Shown here piece after piece: positions 41,945-49,781 of a DNA stretch of 64,000 bases. Position 1 is the stretch's first letter; the number at the start of each line of letters is the position of its first letter. This DNA comes from Luteolibacter flavescens (lineage in GTDB: Bacteria; Verrucomicrobiota; Verrucomicrobiia; Verrucomicrobiales; Akkermansiaceae), in the NCBI RefSeq assembly GCF_025950085.1, contig NZ_JAPDDS010000001.1, positions 1-64,000 on the forward strand, in the 5' to 3' direction. The position numbers were made by a program, and so were the translations under genes. Under the pieces are notes generated by a model. It saw only the letters and a program-made list of their open reading frames with translations, did not search any database and had not been told where the DNA came from.

Positions 41945-43228
41945 TCAGACGGTGACTGCCGCTTCCTCGTGGGCGCGTCGTACTTCCTCGCCGATGATGG
42001 CGACTCCGCGGCGGACGACGCTCTCGTCCATCGTGAAGGTCATGCGCAGGCACTCGTGGCGGTGCTGCCAGGACTCGTCGTCGTGGCCGAAGAAGAAGTA
42101 GTGCCCGGAGATGATGAGCACGCCGCGCTTCTTCAGGCGCTCGTAGAGCTCGCGCGAGGTGATGGGCAGGCCGGGGAACCACAGCCACAGGAAGAGCGCG
42201 CCCTCGCTACGATGGATGTAGTAGTCGAAGTCCTCGCCGAAGCTCTCCGCGACGAACTCGCGCGCCTGGCGGGACTTCTCGATGTAGAAGGGGCGCACCG
42301 TCTCGTTCGCCAGTTGCAGGATCTCGCCGCTTTCCATCAGCGGCAGAGCGATGGACTGGCCGATATTCGGATTCGCGAGGCCGACGACGGCGCTCATCGA
42401 GGCGACCGCGGCGGCGATCTTCGGGTTTGCGACCACGATGCCGGTGCGGGTGCCCGGCAGGCCGATCTTCGAGAGGCTCAGGGTGAGGATGATGTGGTCG
42501 TCCCACACCGGCTTCGCCTCGGTGAAGATGATATTGGGGAAGGGCGCGCCGTAGGCATTGTCGATGATCAGCGGGATGCCGTGTGCCTTCGCGAGGTCGG
42601 AGAGGCGGGCGATTTCCTCGTCGGTCAGCACGTTGCCGGTCGGGTTCGTCGGGCGGGACACACAGATCGCCGCGATGTCGTCCGTCACGGCCAGCGCGTC
42701 GAAGTCCACGCGGTATTTGAACTCATGCGGGCCGGTCTTCTCGATCTTCGGCGGCACGGCGCGGAAAAGATCGCCGCACGATCCTTGGTTCGCGTAGCCG
42801 ATGTATTCCGGCACCAGCGGGAGCAGGATCTTCTTCCGGCGGCCGTCCGGCATCTCGCCGGCCAGCAGGTTGAAGAGGAAGAAGAACGCCGTCTGCCCGC
42901 CTGCGGTGACCGCAATGTGTTCCGGGCCGAGCTGCCAGCCGAATTCGCGACGGAAAAGCGATGCGACGGCGGCGATGAATTTCGGATTTCCGCGCGGCGG
43001 ATCGTAGTTCGCCAGCGTGCGCTCCATCACGCCCGGCTCGGCGAGGATCTCCTCCATGCGGCGGCGCCAGAGGGCATTCACCTCCGGGATGTGGGCGGGC
43101 TGCCCGCCGCCGAGCATGCAGATGTCCGGGCCACCGGTGGCGAGAGCGTGGCCGAGGTCGTCCATGAGTTCCTCGATGCCGCTGCCTCCGGCGAGCTGCC
43201 GGCCGAAATTTGAGAATTCCTGTGTCAT
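41945..43228 (-). CDS. avtA: Valine-pyruvate aminotransferase
   Basis: The product has 427 residues from ATG at 43228; the longer frame adds no family sequence. The fold type I aminotransferase pattern includes AVTAGGQTAFFFLFNLLAG, SRPTNPTGNVL, IDNAYGAPFPN and the PLP-lysine region LTLSLSKIGLPGTRTG near residue 252. ICMLGGGQPAHIPEVNALW near the start is typical of AvtA. It makes alanine and alpha-ketoisovalerate from valine and pyruvate, or the reverse. Divergent from the peroxiredoxin gene across 73 bases. Confidence 0.9.
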   Translation of the reverse strand: MTQEFSNFGRQLAGGSGIEELMDDLGHALATGGPDICMLGGGQPAHIPEVNALWRRRMEEILAEPGVMERTLANYDPPRGNPKFIAAVASLFRREFGWQLGPEHIAVTAGGQTAFFFLFNLLAGEMPDGRRKKILLPLVPEYIGYANQGSCGDLFRAVPPKIEKTGPHEFKYRVDFDALAVTDDIAAICVSRPTNPTGNVLTDEEIARLSDLAKAHGIPLIIDNAYGAPFPNIIFTEAKPVWDDHIILTLSLSKIGLPGTRTGIVVANPKIAAAVASMSAVVGLANPNIGQSIALPLMESGEILQLANETVRPFYIEKSRQAREFVAESFGEDFDYYIHRSEGALFLWLWFPGLPITSRELYERLKKRGVLIISGHYFFFGHDDESWQHRHECLRMTFTMDESVVRRGVAIIGEEVRRAHEEAAVTV

Positions 43229-43301
43229 GTAGTGGGTGCCGTTGACCGTCGGGTGCCGGACCCTATAGTGCCCGCTCTTTCCAGAACAACCCCTGAAAAA
43301 C

Positions 43302-43796
43302 ATGCCTCTCCAAGTTGGCGAAAAAGCCCCTGATTTCACCCTAGTTACGAAAACCGCCGAAGGCCCGCAGCTCGTGAAGCTCTCCGACGAGATCGGCAAG
43401 TCGAACATCGTCCTGCTTTTCGTGCCGATGGCCTTCACCGGCGTCTGCACCACCGAGCTGTGCGACATTTCCGGCGGTATCTCGGAATACGAGGCACTGG
43501 ATGCCAAGGTCTTCGGCATCTCCGGCGACAGCCCCTTCGCCCAAGAGGCGTGGGCGAAGCAGTCCGGCATCACGCTGCCGCTGCTGAGCGACTACGAGCA
43601 CACCGTGGCAAAGGCCTATGGCGTCGCCTACGAGCAATTCCTGCCCGAGGCGAACCTGATCATGGGCGGCGTGGCAAAGCGCTCCGCCTTCGTGATCGAT
43701 AAGGAAGGCGTGATCCGCTACTCCGAAGCACAGGATCACCCGAAGGACCTGCCGAATTTCGAAGCCGTGAAGGCGGCTCTACAGTCGCTCGCCTGA
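43302..43796 (+). CDS. Peroxiredoxin, AhpE/Prx5-like
   Basis: The product has 164 residues. The peroxidatic Cys lies at about residue 49 within PMAFTGVCTTELC, and a second Cys at 54 could act as resolving residue in a short CxxxxC pair, an unusual close spacing. FGISGDSPFAQEAWAK and SAFVIDKEGVIRY support the thioredoxin-fold peroxiredoxin. It reduces peroxides in the cytoplasm; the electron donor is not evident. A bidirectional terminator follows. Confidence 0.92.
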   Translation: MPLQVGEKAPDFTLVTKTAEGPQLVKLSDEIGKSNIVLLFVPMAFTGVCTTELCDISGGISEYEALDAKVFGISGDSPFAQEAWAKQSGITLPLLSDYEHTVAKAYGVAYEQFLPEANLIMGGVAKRSAFVIDKEGVIRYSEAQDHPKDLPNFEAVKAALQSLA

Positions 43797-43816
43797 GCAA
43801 CTGCCCCATCATCATG

Positions 43817-43850
43817 AAAAAGGCCGCGGGGATCACCCGCGGCCTTTTTT
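43817..43850. terminator. Bidirectional intrinsic terminator
   Basis: The arms AGGCCGCGGG (43821-43830) and CCCGCGGCCT (43836-43845) form a 10-bp stem with a five-base GATCA loop, preceded by an A-run and followed by a T-run. It therefore works for both the peroxiredoxin gene on the plus strand and the convergent SH3 lipoprotein gene on the minus strand. Confidence 0.9.
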
Positions 43851-43871
43851 GTGGTCGTGAGAAGAGCGGGA

Positions 43872-44456
43872 TCAGCGCTCGACCGGGGCATCGCCATCGG
43901 CCTCGTTGCCCGGGGGCAGTGGTGCGGGCTCAGGCTCGGCAGCAGGAGGCACCACGGGCTCGATCTCCGGTACGGGCGGGATGTCCTGGATGACCGGTGC
44001 TTCCGGATCAATGACCGGCGGGATGGTGGGGATACCCGGGTCGATGACCGGCGGGATGCTGCCCGGTGCGGGCGGATAGACCTGGATGGCATCGACGGAT
44101 GCACCTGCCGGAGCGGACGCCTCGCCGATGAGCACCGAGGGAACGAAGCCGACCTCACCGCTGGCGAGCTCGACCTTCGCATAGCTGCCATCGTCGGTGA
44201 TGACCTTCATCTCGGTATTGGAAGGGAGCAGCTTCTCGGCCGTGGCATCGCCGCTCGGGCGGGTCTTGAAGAAGGCCGCTTCCATGCTCGAGTGAACGTA
44301 GGAGCCCGGTTTCAGGCCGCGCGCCGCCACGGTGGCTGTCCGCGTGGATCCCGGTGGTCCCAGCGGATTGAAGTCGCCTCCGGTGGTCACCGTGCCGGTT
44401 TCGCAGGAAGCCATGACGAGCGCCAGCGGAGCGAGGGTCAGGAAATGTCGATTCAT
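43872..44456 (-). CDS. SH3-domain lipoprotein with Pro-rich tail
   Basis: The product has 194 residues from ATG at 44456. The start NRHFLTLAPLALVMASCETG is a lipoprotein signal with lipobox VMASC. A bacterial SH3-like domain follows (AAFFKTRPSGDATAEKLLPS, then DDGSYAKVELASGEVGFVPS), and the C terminus is Pro/Glu-rich with repeats around PPVIDP. A cell-wall or envelope-associated role is likely. No enzyme domain is present. Confidence 0.8.
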   Translation of the reverse strand: MNRHFLTLAPLALVMASCETGTVTTGGDFNPLGPPGSTRTATVAARGLKPGSYVHSSMEAAFFKTRPSGDATAEKLLPSNTEMKVITDDGSYAKVELASGEVGFVPSVLIGEASAPAGASVDAIQVYPPAPGSIPPVIDPGIPTIPPVIDPEAPVIQDIPPVPEIEPVVPPAAEPEPAPLPPGNEADGDAPVER

Positions 44457-44493
44457 GAAGCTGCCATCACGCTGACATGCACATACGTACGGG

Positions 44494-45348
44494 TCAACGG
44501 GATAACAGGAGCGCATCGACATGCTCGCGCAGGGCGATTTGCCATTCGCGGGGCTTTTTTCCCAGCATGGCGTCCAGTCGGGACGTCGCCATCGCCGTGT
44601 GGCGCGGACGGGCGGCGCGGAATGCGGTCATCTCCGCCATGGGGACTGCCTTCACCTCCGGCACGGAGATGTCATGTGTGGAAAGGTGCTTGGCGATCTC
44701 CAAGGCCATGCCGTGCCAGCTCACGGGCTCGCCACTCTGGCAGCCGTGGAAGACGCCTCCCGGGCAGCCTGCCGACAGCCACGCGGCCACCCATTCGCAG
44801 AGATCCGGCGTGAAGCAGGGCAGCGAATACTTGTCCGCCACTGCGGCGAGATCCTGGCCGGCCAAGGCCTTGGCGACGATCTGGTCCGGGAAGGCAGGCT
44901 TTTCCGGGCCGAAGACCCATGAGACGCGCATCACCGCGCCGCCTGCAGCGAGCACGCCGGATTCTCCGGCGGCCTTCGTCTTCCCATAGACGGAAAGCGG
45001 GGATGGGGCCTCATCCTCGTGCCGCAGGCCGGGAGATACCCCGTCGAAAACGTAGTCGGTGCTGAAATGGAGGACCGGTCGACCTTGGCAAGCCATCACC
45101 AGCCTGCCCGGGGCATCGGCATTCACGCGGTGCGCCAGCGCGGGCTCTTCCTCGCACTGCTCCAGGCTGGTCAGCCCTGCCGGATTCAGCAGGACGTCGA
45201 AGTCGAGGTCTTCCAATACCCGCTCGCACCCGGGCGCGGACAGGTCCAGCCGGGTGCGGGGGAGTGCGACGATTTCGTGACACGCCGCCAAGCGGTCGGC
45301 CAAGGCGCGGCCGACGCGGCCCGTGGTACCGGTGATCGCCAGTCGCAT
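44494..45348 (-). CDS. dTDP-4-dehydrorhamnose reductase-like SDR enzyme
   Basis: The product has 284 residues from ATG at 45348. NAD(P)-binding start RLAITGTTGRVGRALADRL, HFSTDYVFDG and the catalytic YGKTKAAGE are all present, typical of RfbD-type reductases that make dTDP-L-rhamnose. It starts 7 bases after the small membrane protein gene. Divergent manC suggests a sugar-nucleotide/surface-polysaccharide setting, but no other rhamnose gene is adjacent. The exact substrate is therefore tentative. Confidence 0.8.
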   Translation of the reverse strand: MRLAITGTTGRVGRALADRLAACHEIVALPRTRLDLSAPGCERVLEDLDFDVLLNPAGLTSLEQCEEEPALAHRVNADAPGRLVMACQGRPVLHFSTDYVFDGVSPGLRHEDEAPSPLSVYGKTKAAGESGVLAAGGAVMRVSWVFGPEKPAFPDQIVAKALAGQDLAAVADKYSLPCFTPDLCEWVAAWLSAGCPGGVFHGCQSGEPVSWHGMALEIAKHLSTHDISVPEVKAVPMAEMTAFRAARPRHTAMATSRLDAMLGKKPREWQIALREHVDALLLSR

Positions 45349-45355
45349 CGCCCGG

Positions 45356-45652
45356 TCAGATGCCGAGGTGGGCGTCGTAGTCGCCGTGTGCCCCGGTGTC
45401 GCGGATCTTCCGCAGTCGGCGGCGGGCACCGAGCTTGCTTTCCGGGCCGTTGACGAGATTCACCACGCCGCCAATTGCCAGCGGCAGCAGCGTCGCGATG
45501 CCCATGACCGCGAAGCCGATGGCCACACCGCGGCGGGCGCGGGCGTGCATCATTTCGCCGAGGATGAGGCCGCCGGCGGCACCCAGCAGGGCAGGCGCTG
45601 CCAGTGCGGTTGCTTCGGTCCAGTTGCGTTCGCCGTCGTCGTCGGGGTTCAT
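45356..45652 (-). CDS. Small membrane protein, hypothetical
   Basis: The product has 98 residues. Two hydrophobic segments (ALAAPALLGAAGGLILGEMM; IGFAVMGIATLLPLAIGGVV) flank a basic RARRGV turn, followed by a charged tail. No family is recognised. It lies in one unit with the reductase gene and divergent from manC (100 bases). Confidence 0.65.
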   Translation of the reverse strand: MNPDDDGERNWTEATALAAPALLGAAGGLILGEMMHARARRGVAIGFAVMGIATLLPLAIGGVVNLVNGPESKLGARRRLRKIRDTGAHGDYDAHLGI

Positions 45653-45752
45653 GAAAGAAAGCCTAACACTCCGGCGGCGGCAGACAATCCCTGAAAATGC
45701 CACGCGATTCGCCCTTCCCCCCGCCGCCGGGGTCGCTAGGGTCCTGCCGCAC

Positions 45753-46835
45753 ATGCCTGACCCCTCCACCACCTACGCCCTGATCCTCGCCGGCGGATCC
45801 GGAACCCGCTTCTGGCCGCTGAGCCGCAATGCGAAGCCGAAGCAACTGCTGAATCTCTTCGGCGACACCACCCTGCTGGAGCAGACGATCGCCCGCCTCG
45901 ATGGCTTGGTGCCGGTGGAGAACATTCTCATCCTCACGAATGCCCAGCAGGAAGCCGGTGTCCGCGAGGTGGCTTCGATGTTGCCTCCGGAAAACATCTT
46001 CGCCGAGCCTGCCAAGCGTGACACCGCACCCGCCGTGGCGCTCGGCATCGCCCTCGTCGCCGCGCGGAATCCCGACGCGCTGATGATGGTGCTGCCCGCC
46101 GACCAGCTTATCCAGGACACCGCCGCCTACCACGCCGTGATGCGTGACGCGCTGGCCGCCGCGGAGAAGTCCGACGGCCTCGTCACCATCGGCATCAAGC
46201 CCACTTGGCCATGTCCGTCCTACGGCTACATCGAGCGCGGCTCCCGCGCCTCCATCCCCGGGCTGGAGTGCGACCAGATGCCCGCCGAGGTGAAGCGCTT
46301 CCGCGAGAAGCCGAGCACCGAGCTGGCCGAGCAATTCCTCGCCCAGGGCGGCTTCTGCTGGAATGCCGGCATGTTCGTCTGGTCGCTGCCGAATGTGATC
46401 CGCGAGCTGACCACGCATCAGCCCGAGCTGGCCTCCTTCATTTCCGAGATCCGCCGATCCTCGGACATCACGGCCACCGTGGCGGCCCAGTTCCCGAAGC
46501 TCACGCCGATCTCCATCGACTACGGCCTCATGGAAAAGGCCCGCCGCGTCCTGAACATCGAGGCGACCTTCGACTGGGACGACGTGGGCTCCTGGATCTC
46601 CGTGGCCACCTACCTAGACAAGGTCGGCAATGACAACCGCGTGAATACCCCGGTGTCCGAAATCGATTCCGAGAACAACGTGGTCTTCAACGCGCGGAAG
46701 GGCAGCCACATCGCGCTGCTCGGCGTGGATGACCTGATCATCGTGCAGACCGAGGACGCGCTGCTCATCGCCAACCGCCACCAGGCGGACGCGATCAAGA
46801 AGCTCTCCGACAAGCTGCCGCCGGAACTGCTGTAA
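45753..46835 (+). CDS. manC: Mannose-1-phosphate guanylyltransferase
   Basis: The product has 360 residues from ATG at 45753. It is the short, single-domain form without a C-terminal isomerase. The nucleotidyltransferase signature LILAGGSGTRFWPLSRNAKP with the following KQLL is complete, and FREKPSTELAEQFLAQGGFCWNAG-type sequence (REKPSTELAEQFL) and DWDDVGSW are conserved. It makes GDP-mannose for surface polysaccharide or glycan building. Divergent from the reductase unit; strong terminators follow. Confidence 0.93.
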   Translation: MPDPSTTYALILAGGSGTRFWPLSRNAKPKQLLNLFGDTTLLEQTIARLDGLVPVENILILTNAQQEAGVREVASMLPPENIFAEPAKRDTAPAVALGIALVAARNPDALMMVLPADQLIQDTAAYHAVMRDALAAAEKSDGLVTIGIKPTWPCPSYGYIERGSRASIPGLECDQMPAEVKRFREKPSTELAEQFLAQGGFCWNAGMFVWSLPNVIRELTTHQPELASFISEIRRSSDITATVAAQFPKLTPISIDYGLMEKARRVLNIEATFDWDDVGSWISVATYLDKVGNDNRVNTPVSEIDSENNVVFNARKGSHIALLGVDDLIIVQTEDALLIANRHQADAIKKLSDKLPPELL

Positions 46836-46841
46836 AAAAGA

Positions 46842-46901
46842 GAAGCGGCCGAGGCCGCTTCCGGGAGGTGGCTGCCGCTGGATGCGGCAGCCACTTTTTT
46901 T
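46842..46901 (+). terminator. Tandem hairpins with T-run after manC
   Basis: A first hairpin has arms GAAGCGGC and GCCGCTTC (46842-46861). A second has 11-bp arms GTGGCTGCCGC (46868-46878) and GCGGCAGCCAC (46884-46894) around TGGAT, followed by seven T residues. The second is a clear intrinsic terminator for manC and lies between convergent genes. Confidence 0.9.
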
Positions 46902-46921
46902 ATCTTCGCGGCGGGGCCGGA

Positions 46922-48310
46922 TTACTTGTTAGGCACCATCGAGTAGAGGGCCATGGTCATGCAATAGGCCTCGTCGGCGCGCATCTCCTTCTTCTCGTGG
47001 CCGCTGCCCCAGGAGTCGGTGTAGTAGATCTTGTGCTCGCCGGGATCCGCCGAGGTGAAGTTGTAGCCGATGATCAGGCGCATGTGACCGCCGTAGCTCT
47101 GTGGCAGGCCCTTTTCCTTGAACATGCCGAGATAGAGCGTCCAGCAGAGCGGGATGCCCTGGTCCACGTATTCCTTCACCTTGCGCTCGAAGTGGGCGAA
47201 GGCCTGCTGGCCACGCTTCATGTCGCGGAAGGTTTCCTTGTGGGCGTTGAACCAGAACTGGCGGGGATCGACGTAGTAGTTGTCGGTATCGATGTCGATG
47301 GTCTTCACGCCGGCCTTCTTTGCAGCGGAGTTGTAGCCGCGGAGGTCGCGCTCGGCCCGCTTGTCGTCATACTCGATGTGCTTGAGCGTGCGCAGGTGGA
47401 TCTTGCCGGTGACGCGCTGGAAGGCCTTCTCCATTTCATCGCCCGAGGTGCCGTGGTCATCGGTATTGGCAAGCTGGGCCATCTCGTGCTGGTCGATCTC
47501 GGCACCGAAGTAGCGGGCGACACGCTCGACACTCGCGACGACGCAGTAGCCCTTCTGCCCCTGGTCCACCATCGGGACGCCTTCCACCCAGGTGAAGCCC
47601 TTGTCGTCCTTCTTCACGTTGTTCGCGAAGCTGGTGCGGCGGGCCATCTTGGTCGGCGCGTTCTTGGCGGCGCTGATGGAGGTGAGGCGCAGGCGGATGA
47701 ATTCGGCGCGCTTCGAGGAGCGGTTCATGCTGCCCTCGAGGAGGACCGCGGTGTCGCCCTTCTTCCACATCCAGCCTTCGAGGGGCACGGCACCCTGCTG
47801 GTTACGCACCTCGGAGCGGACGGCCATCTTCTCGTCGATGAGGTCCTTCCACTCCTTCAGCTTCGTCTGGTAGCTGGCGAGCGTGATCTCGCCGTCATCG
47901 CCGCGGTTGAAGAGCGAGATGGTGGCGTCGCTGGCATTGCCCTCGCGGCCGCGGATGACCACCTCGCCGACCTTCTTTCCGAGCATCTGATAGAGACCGG
48001 GTTCCGAGCGCAGGCCGTCCTTGTCGGACGAGAGCCATTCCATGTACTTCGGGCCGCGATTGAAGAGGAAGATCTCCACGTCGCCGTCCTCGTCGTCCTG
48101 GATTTCGACTTTCTTCTTGTCGTCCTTGTCCTCCTTCTCGGGAGGATTGGTGGACTTCCGCACATCTTCGAGAGACTTCGTCCAGAGATTTTCGTCGAAG
48201 ATCACGTCATCCAGCACACGTGGCGTGTTCTTCTTCTCGTCGGCCTGGAGGGGCCCGAGGAGTGATACAGCGAGGAGGAGGGGAGTGATGAGTTTCACAG
48301 CGGGGAGCAT
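46922..48310 (-). CDS. Secreted C39/papain-like cysteine peptidase
   Basis: The product has 462 residues. A signal peptide (KLITPLLLAVSLLGPLQA) starts the protein. A very acidic/basic segment (PPEKEDKDDKKKVEIQDDED) and a middle domain follow. The peptidase part has the Cys region VPMVDQGQKGYCVVASVERV near residue 253, the His in GGHMRLIIGYN near 410 and the Asp in IYYTDSWG. All three catalytic residues are present, so activity is likely. It acts in the periplasm or outside; the substrate is unknown. A palindrome (ACGTG/CACGT, 48374-48389) lies in its upstream region. Confidence 0.8.
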   Translation of the reverse strand: MLPAVKLITPLLLAVSLLGPLQADEKKNTPRVLDDVIFDENLWTKSLEDVRKSTNPPEKEDKDDKKKVEIQDDEDGDVEIFLFNRGPKYMEWLSSDKDGLRSEPGLYQMLGKKVGEVVIRGREGNASDATISLFNRGDDGEITLASYQTKLKEWKDLIDEKMAVRSEVRNQQGAVPLEGWMWKKGDTAVLLEGSMNRSSKRAEFIRLRLTSISAAKNAPTKMARRTSFANNVKKDDKGFTWVEGVPMVDQGQKGYCVVASVERVARYFGAEIDQHEMAQLANTDDHGTSGDEMEKAFQRVTGKIHLRTLKHIEYDDKRAERDLRGYNSAAKKAGVKTIDIDTDNYYVDPRQFWFNAHKETFRDMKRGQQAFAHFERKVKEYVDQGIPLCWTLYLGMFKEKGLPQSYGGHMRLIIGYNFTSADPGEHKIYYTDSWGSGHEKKEMRADEAYCMTMALYSMVPNK

Positions 48311-48501
48311 GTAGTGACTAAAGTTATATTGTCCAACATCTGTCGGTGGAAAAATCGGCGAGTTGTCAAATTGACGTGTTAATTCACGTAATCTTCACAA
48401 AGCGCATCTTGTTTCAGGCAAATTGCCCTGCGCTCCCCGCCTCAGGGCCGGAAAGGGAAATCGGATTGTCAAAAACCGCAGGCTTGGTAGTTCACCACCT
48501 G

Positions 48502-48855
48502 ATGACACAAGACTCGCGCGAAGCCCTGATCGAACTGCTTTTCCTGGCGCTCTATCTCGATGACCACCTCTCGCTCGCCGAGGACTCCGTGGTGACGGAT
48601 GCGCTGGATTCGATCGGCTGGGACTCCGAGCATCCGCGCGAAATCTGCATCCTCAAGGCATTCTCGAGGGCGCGCGAGGCCTACTCCTGCGAGCTGAAGA
48701 CGGAGGAATACCTCTCGGTGCGCGCCGAGATCATCAAGAAGGCCGGCACCGAGTCCACCGCGCTGACGTGGCTCTACAAGGTGCTGGGAGCCGACGGCAT
48801 CTCGGACACGGAGGCCCGCTACCTGAAGATGCTGGAGAAGCGTTGGTTCGCGTGA
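48502..48855 (+). CDS. TerB-like small helical protein
   Basis: The product has 117 residues. It is all-helical with a TerB/DjlA-like pattern (ALIELLFLALYLDDHLSLAE, then WLYKVLGADGISDTEARYL), whose acidic residues can bind metal. ATG at 48502 is chosen since longer versions run into the promoter area. TerB-domain proteins are linked to tellurite resistance and stress responses, but no other ter gene is nearby. Confidence 0.7.
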   Translation: MTQDSREALIELLFLALYLDDHLSLAEDSVVTDALDSIGWDSEHPREICILKAFSRAREAYSCELKTEEYLSVRAEIIKKAGTESTALTWLYKVLGADGISDTEARYLKMLEKRWFA

Positions 48856-48867
48856 TTCCGCGTCAGG

Positions 48868-49761
48868 TCATTTCTCCTTCGCGAGCATCGTGAGGTAGGT
48901 CGTGGCGGCGCTGCCCAGATCGGACTTCGGGTCGAGCCGCTCGATCTCCTTGAGCACGGCGGCGAGGCCCGTTTTCTTCTCCGGCCAGCGCTGGTAGAGG
49001 GCGAAGCGGGCGGCCAGCGCCTCCTGCTTCTGGTCCTTGGTGAGCTGCGGCTTTTCCAGCCAGCTCCCGATCTCTGCGTCGGCGTCGGTGAATTTACCGG
49101 CCTTCCCTTGATCGACGGCCAGCTCGAGCAGCTTGCGGCCCGGGAAGGTGTAGCGTGCGACAGCGCCGCTACTGTCCCCGGGATCGGCCTTCTTCATCTC
49201 GTCGATGACGGGCTTGTAGGCGTCCTTCGGCCCGACACCAATGCCCAGCAGATCGAGACCGGCGGCGAGCTGCGTGGCCTTCCGGGGGCCCAGCATGTCC
49301 GCGGCGCGTTGCCAGAGGTCGTCGCGCTTCTTCCGCACATCGATGGCGCGCTGGATGGCCTGCTGGGGGCGGCCTAGTGAATCGAGCTCCGGCATGCCCT
49401 CGCGCAGCGCGACGAGCCGGCCGTCCTTGTCGAAGAGGGCGATGGCCGGCAGGCTTCGCGGCTTCACCGGGCAGGCTTCGTTCAGCTTCGCCAGTGCCTC
49501 GTCGTCGTCGGACGGGTTCTCCTTGCGGTCGATGTCGAGGATGAGCAGGTCGTTTCCAGCCGCCTTTTCGAAGTCCACGGATGTCCAGCGGCTGGCGAGC
49601 TTCTTGCCCGGCGTGCACCAGTCGGAGCCGTGGAAGAGGACCGCGATGTCCTGCCCGCCGGACTTCGCCTTCTGCAGGGCAGCGGGGAAGTCGGCGACGC
49701 GCTCGGCGGCGGAGAGCGTGTGGCAAACTACGAGGAAAATAGTAGCAAGGGAGATCTTCAT
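48868..49761 (-). CDS. Secreted thioredoxin-fold protein
   Basis: The product has 297 residues from ATG at 49761, which begins a signal peptide (KISLATIFLVVCHTLSAAE); a GTG at 49785 overlapping the upstream stop is an alternative. A thioredoxin-like domain contains VLFHGSDWCTPGKKLASRW, with only one Cys (WCTPGK) in place of the CxxC pair, and RSLPAIALFDKDGRLVAL. The C-terminal half is helical. A redox enzyme is doubtful without the second Cys; it may be a binding protein. Same direction as the transglutaminase-like gene. Confidence 0.75.
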   Translation of the reverse strand: MKISLATIFLVVCHTLSAAERVADFPAALQKAKSGGQDIAVLFHGSDWCTPGKKLASRWTSVDFEKAAGNDLLILDIDRKENPSDDDEALAKLNEACPVKPRSLPAIALFDKDGRLVALREGMPELDSLGRPQQAIQRAIDVRKKRDDLWQRAADMLGPRKATQLAAGLDLLGIGVGPKDAYKPVIDEMKKADPGDSSGAVARYTFPGRKLLELAVDQGKAGKFTDADAEIGSWLEKPQLTKDQKQEALAARFALYQRWPEKKTGLAAVLKEIERLDPKSDLGSAATTYLTMLAKEK

Positions 49762-49781
49762 CGGGGAAATCGGTAAGCGGT

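Noticed and set aside
46868-48265. 465-codon plus-strand frame opposite the cysteine peptidase
   Set aside because: The peptidase on the other strand has signal peptide and catalytic residues; this frame has none.
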